Shown here: positions 25,080-31,700 of the stretch, one piece after another | Numbering within the stretch: the stretch's first letter is position 1 | Layout: each line of letters begins with the position of its first letter | Source of the DNA: CAVPDE01 sp964580575 | GTDB taxonomy: Bacteria > Desulfobacterota > DSM-4660 > Desulfatiglandales > HGW-15 | Direction of reading: 5' to 3' | DNA length: 64,000 bases | Assembly: GCA_964580575.1 (NCBI GenBank) | Contig: CAZOLJ010000007.1 | Span: 18,135-82,134 of the forward strand | Position numbers and translations under genes: made by a program | The notes under the pieces: generated by a model | What the model was told of the DNA's origin: nothing | What the model saw: the letters and a program-made list of their open reading frames with translations, nothing else | Database searches by the model: none

Positions 25080-26984
25080 TTACTTTTTTCTCAACACCCT
25101 CTTGTCGCCGATCCTCATCGTCAACTGCGTGATGTCGAAATACTCTAAAAGGGGAATAGTGTATTTCCTGGAAGCACCGGTCATGTCCTTGAACTGGGGT
25201 GTATCGATCTCCCCCTTTTCCTTGAGCACGGCCACCAGTCTCTCTTTCAGTTGCTCGATCACGTCTTTGTGAAAAAACAGGTCCTCTTTGACCTTGATCA
25301 GGATTCCGTCTTTGACCATGACCTGGAGCACGTCGGTGCCTGAGTGGCCTGGAAACTTCTCCAGCAATTCCTTGAAATAGGGGGGCTGGAGAGATCCCTT
25401 CAAATAAATCTCTTCGATCTGCTGCCGAACCTTCTCCTGATCCTGGGCAAGGGTCACACGGTGCTCCTTGAGCCGGATAACCTCCTTGTCCTGGACCACG
25501 ATGCCTTCCTGTCCCAGCTGGGTGATCACAAAGTTGAACAATTTCGAATCCCCTGACGCGGCTGTCCTGGAACGAAGCTCTTCCTTGAGCAGCCCCGCTT
25601 TCAACGGGAAATCCTTGTGGTACTGATCGAGGATCGACAGGATCTGATCCCTGCCCTTCTTGAGATAATCGCCATGAACGAGAGTTCCCTTGTCTTTGTC
25701 GTACTGGATTAATTTTTTCTTTGCTTGAAGAGTTTTTATGATTTCGTCCAGTTTTTTCCTGCTCGCATTGGTCAGGAACGGCAGTTCTGACTGCTCCACT
25801 CCGTCAAAGCGGCTGGCAAGCACAAACTGCTCGGTAATCTCGCTCAGATCCCCGGAATTGAGAACCTTCAGCTCTGTGAGGGCTGCTTCTGAAAAGCGCT
25901 TCTTTTTCTGGGGAGCGGCGTTGAGGATCTCTCCTCCTGCTATGGCCCGCACCGGCGAGTAGCTCCTGAGCACATAACGGTCCCGGGCTAGCACCGCCAC
26001 GGGTTCTTCGAGTCTTATTTCAGCGAAGCAAGTGTCTCCGGGATTGAGCTCATCTTTATCTAGAAGCACCACCGTCGAAATGATCTCCGAGGTGCCCGTG
26101 TGGAAACGCACTTTCGCTCTGTTCTTGATCTTTCTGGGCGCGCTCTTGAGATGGTGAAGGACCACATCCACGATTCGAGTGGGTCTGAGGGCATCTTTGG
26201 TGGCCACCACATCGCCCCGCTCGATCTGCTCTTTTTCAACTCCCTGCAAATTGATGGCAGTTCTCAGGCCGGCGCTCACCTCTTGGACTTCGCGATTGTG
26301 CACTTGGATTCCCCTGACGCGGCCCTCCAAGCTCTTGGGATAAAGGGTGACCTCGTCGCCTGTCCTGACGAGACCTGAAATCGTCGTCCCGGTGACCACC
26401 GTCCCGAACCCTTTCATCGTGAACACCCGGTCCACCGGGAGACGGAAAAATCCGCTCGCCTCCCTTTCTGGGATTTCTTTGACCATGCCGTCAAGCACCC
26501 CCACCAATTCCTTGATTCCTTGTCCTGTCAAGGATGAAACTGGAATGATGGGTGTGCCGGCAAGAAAGGTTTCAGAGAGGAAGGTGGACACGTCTTCCTT
26601 CACGAGTTCAAGCCATTCCTGATCCACCATGTCTATTTTTGTCAGAACAACAAGCCCCTTTTTCACCTTCAGGAGCTGGCAGATCTCCAAATGCTCTCGG
26701 GTCTGGGGCATCACACCCTCATCCGCAGCGATCACCAGCGCCACAAGATCCACGCCGGTCGCCCCGGCCACCATGTGCTTCACGAATTTCTCATGGCCAG
26801 GCACATCGACGATCCCTAGGATCTGGCCGCTCGGCAGTTGGAGGTGAGCGAATCCGAGCTCGATGGTGATGCCTCGCTCCTTTTCTTCTTTCAGCCGATC
26901 CGTATCAATGCCGGTCATGGCCTTGACAAGGGAAGTCTTCCCGTGATCGATGTGGCCAGCGGTTCCCAGAATGATTTGTTTCAT
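25080..26984 (-). CDS. selB: Selenocysteine-specific elongation factor SelB
   Basis: The 634-residue protein has an EF-Tu-like GTPase (GTAGHIDHGKTSLVKAM at about 8-24, GITIELGFAHLQ, DVPGHEKFVKHMVAGATG, LTKIDMVD), the beta-barrel domains II and III (FRLPVDRVFTMKGFGTVVTG) and a long C-terminal part with winged-helix repeats ending TLTMRIGDKRVLRK, which bind the SECIS RNA. It delivers selenocysteinyl-tRNA to UGA codons marked by a downstream hairpin. It is intact, so UGA decoding should work in this organism. selA, selD and tRNA-Sec were not seen in the window. Confidence 0.96.
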   Translation of the reverse strand: MKQIILGTAGHIDHGKTSLVKAMTGIDTDRLKEEKERGITIELGFAHLQLPSGQILGIVDVPGHEKFVKHMVAGATGVDLVALVIAADEGVMPQTREHLEICQLLKVKKGLVVLTKIDMVDQEWLELVKEDVSTFLSETFLAGTPIIPVSSLTGQGIKELVGVLDGMVKEIPEREASGFFRLPVDRVFTMKGFGTVVTGTTISGLVRTGDEVTLYPKSLEGRVRGIQVHNREVQEVSAGLRTAINLQGVEKEQIERGDVVATKDALRPTRIVDVVLHHLKSAPRKIKNRAKVRFHTGTSEIISTVVLLDKDELNPGDTCFAEIRLEEPVAVLARDRYVLRSYSPVRAIAGGEILNAAPQKKKRFSEAALTELKVLNSGDLSEITEQFVLASRFDGVEQSELPFLTNASRKKLDEIIKTLQAKKKLIQYDKDKGTLVHGDYLKKGRDQILSILDQYHKDFPLKAGLLKEELRSRTAASGDSKLFNFVITQLGQEGIVVQDKEVIRLKEHRVTLAQDQEKVRQQIEEIYLKGSLQPPYFKELLEKFPGHSGTDVLQVMVKDGILIKVKEDLFFHKDVIEQLKERLVAVLKEKGEIDTPQFKDMTGASRKYTIPLLEYFDITQLTMRIGDKRVLRKK

Positions 26985-27134
26985 GGCTCTACCTGTTTGG
27001 TTTCGTTTTTCCCAGCAGACTCTTTTACATAGAGTGAATCCCCAAGCCTGTCAAGGCGAATAAGGCCGAGTTCTGAACATGAAAGAACCTTTAACACTTC
27101 TGAATCTTTGCACAAAGCGCAAAAAAATTTTCTG

Positions 27135-27163
27135 TTGACCTCGGTCGATGCTTTTGCTAGAAG
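27135..27163 (+). promoter_or_regulatory. Candidate promoter of the tRNA-Asn gene
   Basis: TTGACC (27135-27140), 17-bp spacer, TAGAAG (27158-27163), ending 36 bp before the tRNA. The -10 box is imperfect. The 26985-27134 stretch between selB and this site holds nothing else recognised. Confidence 0.45.
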
Positions 27164-27199
27164 TTATATTCACATTTTGAGCGTTTAGCTCATCAATTT

Positions 27200-27535
27200 T
27201 CCCCGGTAGCTCAGTCGGTAGAGCGGGTGGCTGTGGAAGAAACTGCAGCTTCCACGAGAAATCGTGGTTGAAAAATCGGGTGAATTCAGGGAAGCCTGCC
27301 CTCCACGAGTTGTGGAGAATGGTAATCCTGAGCCAAGCCCTGAATAGTGGCTATTCAGGGAAGGTGCAGAGACTAGAGCTTCGGCTCGTACTCTTCGGGT
27401 AAAGCCCGGAGGGGAAGCGCCCGACACCCTCAGCCCAAATCATTGGGACGGGTGATGAGATAGTCCAAGCCTGGTAGAAATATCAGGGCACTTGTAACCA
27501 CTTGGTCGGCAGTTCGAGTCTGTCCCGGGGAGCCA
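27200..27535 (+). tRNA. tRNA-Asn(GUU) interrupted by a group I intron
   Basis: Exon 1 (27200-27234) and exon 2 (27495-27535) join to a full cloverleaf: acceptor TCCCCGG with CCGGGGA, D-stem GCTC/GAGC, anticodon stem GGTGG with CCACT, loop CTGTTAA with anticodon GTT, T-stem GGCAG/CTGTC with loop TTCGAGT, discriminator G and an encoded CCA. The intron sits inside the anticodon, between positions 35 and 36. The mature loop and discriminator G73 match bacterial tRNA-Asn. A strong terminator begins two bases after the CCA. No other tRNA-Asn is in the window, so this may be the only copy. Confidence 0.9.
27235..27494 (+). ncRNA. Group I self-splicing intron (IC3-like) in tRNA-Asn
   Basis: The 260-nt intron shows the core signs of group I: P1 pairs exon GGCTGT with GCAGCT (27245-27250), placing a U-G wobble at the 5' splice site; P2 is CCACGA-GAAA-TCGTGG; the Q element AATCCTGAGCC is at 27324-27334; P6 is CCCTGAATAG/CTATTCAGGG; R reads GTGCAGAGACTAGA (27364-27377) and S GATAGTCC, with GACTA/TAGTC forming P7; the last base is G (27494). 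The P-Q-R-S set is close to that of cyanobacterial tRNA-Leu introns. There is no open reading frame in it, so splicing should be autocatalytic. Confidence 0.9.
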
Positions 27536-27536
27536 G

Positions 27537-27577
27537 AAATTAAGAAGGGGCCAATCTTTATGGCCCCTTCTTAATTT
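27537..27577. terminator. Strong bidirectional Rho-independent terminator
   Basis: A perfect 17-bp stem (27537-27553 with 27561-27577; core AAGAAGGGGCCA/TGGCCCCTTCTT) around ATCTTTA, with A and T runs at its two feet. It directly follows the tRNA. Confidence 0.85.
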
Positions 27578-27990
27578 CTGATTCCTGGTTGCAGCAAGAA
27601 CTGGTCGTGAGCTTGTCCTGAGCCCGCAGTTGAGCGGGCGAAGGAAGTCTGTCCCCCTCAAAATTTCTGATTCCTGGTTGCAGCAAGAACTGGTCGTGAG
27701 CTTGTCCTGAGCCCGCNNNNNNNNNNNNNNNNNNNNNNNNNNNNNNNNNNNNNNNNNNNNNNNNNNNNNNNNNNNNNNNNNNNNNNNNNNNNNNNNNNNN
27801 NNNNNNNNNNNNNNNNAATTTCTGATTCCTGGTTGCAGCAAGAACTGGTCGTGAGCTTGTCCTGAGCCCGCAGTTGAGCGGGCGAAGGAAGTCTGTCCCC
27901 CTCAAAATTTCTGATTCCTGGTTGCAGCAAGAACTGGTCGTGAGCTTGTCCTGAGCCGGCAGTTGGGCGGGCGAAGGAAGTCTGTCCGGA
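27573..27990. repeat. 89-bp tandem repeat, at least four units, containing a 100-N assembly gap
   Basis: Units start at 27573, 27662, 27817 and 27906; the two measurable steps are both 89 bp. Each unit reads AATTTCTGATTCCTGGTTGC, then AGAACTGGTCGTGAGCTTGT, CCTGAGCCCGC-AGTTGA-GCGGGCGAAGG (a 6-bp hairpin) and GAAGTCTGTCC. The last unit is diverged. Exactly 100 N at 27717-27816 break the second unit, so the real copy number is unknown. 89 is not a multiple of three, so the array is not coding. The core resembles the common GAGCTTGTC-CTGAGC-GAAGG dispersed repeats; a lone relative (CCTGAGCCCGGTCGAAGG) is at about 22.89 kb. Confidence 0.85.
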
Positions 27991-28001
27991 GCAAATAAGT
28001 T

Positions 28002-28226
28002 ATGAACAATTGGTACGTTTACATCATCGACAAAGAAGGAAAGCTCTATGTAGGCGTTACTACGGATCTCGAAAACCGCATGCGTCAACACGGTGTGGCG
28101 AGACCGTTATACTTTGAAGGGCCAATGCCCAAAGCCGCTGCTCTCAAACGGGAAAGAACTCTAAAAGGCTGGCGGCGAGAGAAAAAAATGGCCTTAAGTA
28201 AAGAGTCCTCCTCGCAACAACAGTGA
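28002..28226 (+). CDS. GIY-YIG nuclease domain protein (UPF0213/UvrC-N-like)
   Basis: The 74-residue protein is one GIY-YIG domain: NNWYVYIIDKEGKLYVGVT has the paired YVY/YVG strands, TDLENRMRQHG the conserved Arg and His, and ALKRERTLKGWRREKKMALS the last helices. Family members cut or bind DNA; single-domain forms have no proven role. The stretch around YFEGPMPKAAALKRE has the usual Glu. It starts 12 bp after the 89-bp tandem repeat. The terminal SSSQQQ tail is unusual. Confidence 0.85.
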   Translation: MNNWYVYIIDKEGKLYVGVTTDLENRMRQHGVARPLYFEGPMPKAAALKRERTLKGWRREKKMALSKESSSQQQ

Positions 28227-28315
28227 GCCCGCCCTTTTCCTTTTCTTTTCCCCTCTTGACAGCACCACAAGTTTGAGCCAATGTGCATTCATCCTTTTTT
28301 CGGTGAGAGGGCAAG

Positions 28316-29149
28316 ATGAACATCAAGAATTTGAAAGACATCCCTCCCTGGGAATGGCCGACACATGCAGGCCAAATGCTCCTGGAGGTTCTCCAGGATA
28401 GTCAGATCTCAAACTCTGAGCGTCTCCTCGCCGCTGAACTGTCAGGGGATTCTGTGGTCATCAATGACGAACTGGCCGATGCCCTGCTCGCCATCCTTTC
28501 TAATCCTCGCGAACCCGATCCGCTTCGCGGCCAAGCCGCCATCTCGCTTGGGCCGGCCCTCGAATACGCTGATATTGACGGATTCGAGGACCCTGATGAC
28601 GACGTGCCGATTACCGAGCCCCTGTTTCTCAAGATCCGGAGGACGCTTCAAAAGCTGTACATGGATGCCGAAACTCCGAAGGAAGTGAAGCGGCCGGTTC
28701 TGGAGGCGTCGGTGCGAGCGCCCGAGAAGTGGCACAAAAATGCTGTGGCCGCCGCCTACCGCAGCAAAGACGAAGACTGGAAGCTGACCGCAGTCTTCTG
28801 CATGCAGTTCCTTCGCGGATTCGACAAGCAGATCCTCGAATCCCTGAAGAGTCAGAACCCGGACATCCATTACCATGCGGTCTGCGCAGCAGGCAATTGG
28901 GAAATAGATGCGGCATGGCCGCACATGGCCGCACTTGTCGCTTCAGAGGAAACCGAAAAAGAGCTCCGTCTTTCAGCTATCGAGGCTGCGGCCTTTATCC
29001 GGCCCCAGAAAGCATCTGAGATTCTCAGTCCCTTGCTGCACTCAGACGATGAGGACATCGTCGCTACCGTACACGAATCCCTGGCCATGGCTGGCGGGTT
29101 AGACGAGGACGAAGAAGATGACGACGAAGGTCCCGTGACCGTCCATTGA
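28316..29149 (+). CDS. HEAT-repeat protein
   Basis: The 277-residue soluble protein is built of paired helices in HEAT/PBS-lyase style (MLLEVLQDSQISNSERLLAA; DALLAILSNPREPDPLRGQA; VKRPVLEASVRAPEKWHKNA; LRLSAIEAAAFIRPQKASE; DEDIVATVHESLAMAGG) and ends in an acidic tail DEDEEDDDEG. It has no catalytic motif and likely mediates protein contacts. The start codon follows GGTGAGAGGGCAAG. The next small frame overlaps its stop codon by four bases. Confidence 0.75.
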   Translation: MNIKNLKDIPPWEWPTHAGQMLLEVLQDSQISNSERLLAAELSGDSVVINDELADALLAILSNPREPDPLRGQAAISLGPALEYADIDGFEDPDDDVPITEPLFLKIRRTLQKLYMDAETPKEVKRPVLEASVRAPEKWHKNAVAAAYRSKDEDWKLTAVFCMQFLRGFDKQILESLKSQNPDIHYHAVCAAGNWEIDAAWPHMAALVASEETEKELRLSAIEAAAFIRPQKASEILSPLLHSDDEDIVATVHESLAMAGGLDEDEEDDDEGPVTVH

Positions 29150-29355
29150 GTCCAGTGAGCGCACGAGGTGATTTGATTGGACAAGAGAAGAAAAATCTGC
29201 CTCCCAAGCTACAGGCATGGATAGACGCTCGCAAACGCCACCATCTATCTCACGCCCAGGTTCAGATGGCTCGTGAGCTGGGCTTGAACCCCAAGAAGCT
29301 GCGACCTCAGGAGCACCTCATGATAAAATCGGACCAGCATGGGTCGCAGGAGTAG
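29146..29355 (+). CDS. Small conserved-domain protein, C terminus probably lost
   Basis: A TTG overlapping the HEAT gene stop (or a TTG at 29176 after GAGGTGAT) leads into NLPPKLQAWIDARKRHHLSH and AQVQMARELGLNPKKL, a conserved small-protein core I have met in many bacteria without assigned function. In those proteins, as I recall, a further conserved C-terminal part follows; here it turns into unrelated residues and a TAG, exactly where a DarG-like remnant begins. I take it to be a truncated gene at a recombination joint. Confidence 0.5.
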   Translation: MSPVSARGDLIGQEKKNLPPKLQAWIDARKRHHLSHAQVQMARELGLNPKKLRPQEHLMIKSDQHGSQE

Positions 29356-29699
29356 AGATTCTAAGAAGAATTGAAGAAGAACCTTTCCACTGGCCGGTCG
29401 GGCGGACAACCTTTCAGAAGATCACCTACTTTGCAACCGAGTGTGGCATACCTACCGGATTGAAATAGCAGCGGGGACGCTACGGCCCATATGCTCCGGC
29501 CCTCAAGGAGCGTATCACCGCACTGGTGAACAACGGCCTCGTGCGCGAAGAGAATTTGGGCCAAAGGTTCGCCATTCATGTCGGGCAGACCTTCCTCGTC
29601 GCACGAAGGGCCTATGAACAGCAGATAATAGGCTGGCAGCCGACCATTGACAAAGTCTTGGCTCTTTTGACAAGGGTCTTGGCGATTTCGATTTTGTAG
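29322..29699 (+). pseudogene. Remnant of a DarG-like macrodomain antitoxin, C-terminal domain
   Basis: In one frame the stretch reads DKIGPAWVAGVEILRRIEEE, PFHWPVGRTTFQKITYFATE and CGIPTGLK, then an in-frame TAG (29466-29468), QRGRYGPYAPALKERITALV and NNGLVREENLGQRFAIHVG, to a TAG at 29697-29699. This is the winged-helix-like C-terminal half that follows the macrodomain in DarG-type proteins, which undo DNA ADP-ribosylation by DarT. The macrodomain itself and any darT are missing and the frame is broken, so it is dead. Confidence 0.55.
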
Positions 29700-29709
29700 G
29701 CATTCATGC

Positions 29710-30580
29710 TCAATCGAGTTTCTCCATGGCCAGACTCAGAAGCGGGATGAGGATGCACTTGAGCTCCTGGCCGCCGAAGCCTCTCACGATGCCAGAGGCA
29801 TTGCGGTTCGTGCAGACGATGGTGGGGCTTCAGTGCCTCTTCCATATCGAAGACAGGAGGCAGCACCTTGCACTCCACATCGATGTGGCGAAGGGCCTCA
29901 TCGGCGATCTCTTCGCTTACTGCGGCCGCGAGCGCCACGGCATCGCCTACGAACCTGACCTTCCGGTCGAGCACGCGCTTGCAACGGGGTGTGCCTTCCT
30001 TCCACTCCGGGACGAACTCCCGGCAGCTTTTCCGTTTTCTCTTTATTGACTCTCTTGATGAGGGCATGCGGGTGTGGCCTTCTCAAAACTTTCCCATAGA
30101 GCATGTCGGGGAGCTTGATGTCGTTGAGAAATTTCGCCCTTCCCGTGAGGATCTCCACCACTTCTTCTTCCTCTGGAGAAGGTTTTTCCCGGAGAAGCGC
30201 TTTCGCGCTCATAAGAATGCCTGGCGTGCAGAAGCCGCACTGAAAGGCCGTGTGGTCCATGAAGGCCTGCGGCAACGGATCGAGCCCTCCTGTCTTTGGA
30301 TCGCCCAACCCTTCGATAGTCTTAACCCCCAGCCCATCGCACTCAACGGTGAGCGTCATACAGGAAAGCACCGCCTTTCCGTCGAGGATCACGGTACATC
30401 CCCCGCATGCCCCGTGGTCGCAGGACACCTTCGTGCCCGTGAGCCAGAGCGTTTCCCTGAGGGTGTGAGCGAGCGTATCCCAGGGTTTCACCTGACCGGG
30501 GGTCCGTTTCCGATTTCCAGATCCCAGGGCCTGCCGTTCACCTTCAGGGTGATCTTCGTTTGCTTCCCGGCCTTTTTCAC
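29710..30580 (-). pseudogene. Eroded molybdenum hydroxylase (xanthine dehydrogenase/aldehyde oxidoreductase family)
   Basis: From a GTG at 30580 the minus strand codes KITLKVNGRPWDLEIG, then a frameshift, DTLAHTLRETLWLTGTKVSC, DHGACGGCTVILDGKAVLSC and QCGFCTPGILMSAKALL: the two [2Fe-2S] parts of the small subunit. It then jumps straight into the large subunit (ILTGRAKFLNDIKLPDMLYG, KVLRRPHPHALIKRVN), shifts frame (VRFVGDAVALAAAVSEEIAD), and skips again to TNRNASGIVRGFGGQELKC before stopping. So at least two internal deletions and two or three frameshifts have removed most of the catalytic subunit. The matching maturation genes xdhC and yqeC are intact 5 kb away. Confidence 0.8.
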
Positions 30581-31041
30581 AACGTCGTGTTCCCCTCTGT
30601 TCTCTTCACCTATTTGTCTGCGGATTGCTCACAGTTAACATTTCAGCCTCAAGATTTCCACGGTGAATATCGAGGAGAAAATGGGGAACGCTTTTCACGG
30701 CATAGGAAAGCCCGCGGCGTAGGCGGGTGTCTTGTCCTTCAGTCTATCTGCCTGAGTAGTACCTTTATTCTTTGTTTCTTTGTAATCCTTTGCTTTTAAG
30801 GGATCCTGTGCCATTATTTTAATAACACTGGAAACATTATTTCCATCCATCATGTTGGATTGATTACGGATTCCTTCGCAAAGTTCGAACATCTTCTCGC
30901 AGATCAGGCAGCATTGATAGCCGCAAAGCGCCCCGCCCTAACGGCCGCCCTGTCTGGCGATCTCGACCCTGTTGCCGCTTCCTTGTTTCAAGAAGAGGCC
31001 GAGGAGTGTCGCGACGATTATAGGAAACAAGGAAAGGAGGA
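30581..31041. other. Gene-poor stretch
   Basis: No convincing gene. A TTG-started plus-strand frame (30860-31045) gives a 61-residue acidic product (AALSGDLDPVAASLFQEEAE near its end) whose stop overlaps the next ATG in an ATGA arrangement, but it has no ribosome site and no known relatives that I recognise. Confidence 0.3.
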
Positions 31042-31191
31042 ATGAGAGATGCCTGCCTGGTACAAAGCATTCCTGATGTTTTTTTGCTTTTGGTGATCGT
31101 GGCCCTTCCCGGGACAGCGATATCGCGAGCGATCCCTTTCAAGACCATCGACAAAGGAGAGAGATCCTATTATCTCTACACAGGATTGTAG
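31042..31191 (+). CDS. Possible 49-residue secreted peptide or gene stump
   Basis: An excellent ribosome site (AAAGGAGG) precedes the ATG at 31042. The product has a signal-peptide-like segment (VFLLLVIVALPGTAIS) and then IPFKTIDKGERSYY, which is reminiscent of the start of PrcB-like domains, before ending LYTGL. It runs against the end of gspM, overlapping it by 16 bp. Either a real small exported peptide or the front of a lost gene. Confidence 0.3.
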   Translation: MRDACLVQSIPDVFLLLVIVALPGTAISRAIPFKTIDKGERSYYLYTGL

Positions 31192-31700
31192 GTGTTGACC
31201 TGAAGCGTCACCTTGAGGAGGCTGGTCTTTTCCTTGGAGGCTCTCAGAATCTTGATGCGTTTGACGTGGAGCAGTTTTCCCGAGTATTCGATCCGGTAGA
31301 GGAAGGTCACCAGCTGCTCCATGTTCACGCCGTCAAGGCTGATCTCTATCCCTTCTGGCCTCAGTTTCCCCTCCCCTTCGGGAAACGTAACGGGCTTGAT
31401 GTACTGGATCCGCTGGTCAATGCCGATCTCCCGGGTCACGGCCTCGAGATAAGAAAGAAGGGTGAAACTGCCGCGACCCTTGATCGCCTCCTGCACGTCA
31501 GCCCGGTCTCTCTGAAAGCTCTGCCACTTGCCCTTGATTTCGGAGATCCTCACCAGGTCCTGCTTTCTCTTGGCGATGTTCTTGGCAAGGAGTTCCTGCT
31601 TGGAAAGGGCCGGAGAGATCACGACCATGTAGAACAGAAGGGCAACGAGAACCAGTCCTCCGAAAAACACGTAGGTCATCTGTTTTCGGTCCAGCTTCAT
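31176..31700 (-). CDS. gspM: Type II secretion inner-membrane protein GspM-like (PilO fold)
   Basis: The 174-residue bitopic protein has one N-terminal helix (YVFFGGLVLVALLFYMVVIS), a coiled coil (SKQELLAKNIAKRKQDLVRI) and a C-terminal ferredoxin-like domain with GIEISLDGVNMEQLVTFLYR. This is the plan of GspM/PilO proteins that pair with GspL in the inner-membrane platform. It overlaps the gspL stop by one base and is the last T2SS gene in the minus-strand operon. Confidence 0.8.
   Translation of the reverse strand: MKLDRKQMTYVFFGGLVLVALLFYMVVISPALSKQELLAKNIAKRKQDLVRISEIKGKWQSFQRDRADVQEAIKGRGSFTLLSYLEAVTREIGIDQRIQYIKPVTFPEGEGKLRPEGIEISLDGVNMEQLVTFLYRIEYSGKLLHVKRIKILRASKEKTSLLKVTLQVNTYNPV

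Noticed and set aside
27235..27494. Reading the split tRNA as tRNA-Thr(UGU)
   Set aside because: That needs a 3' splice after T27492, without the terminal G and without the U-G pair at the 5' site; the Asn reading satisfies both.
27573..27990. CRISPR array
   Set aside because: The units are tandem without unique spacers, 89 bp long, and no cas gene is near.
27440..28091. Minus-strand frames with repeated peptides across the 89-bp array
   Set aside because: The repeat length is not a multiple of three, the frames run through the N gap, and the peptides simply translate the repeat.
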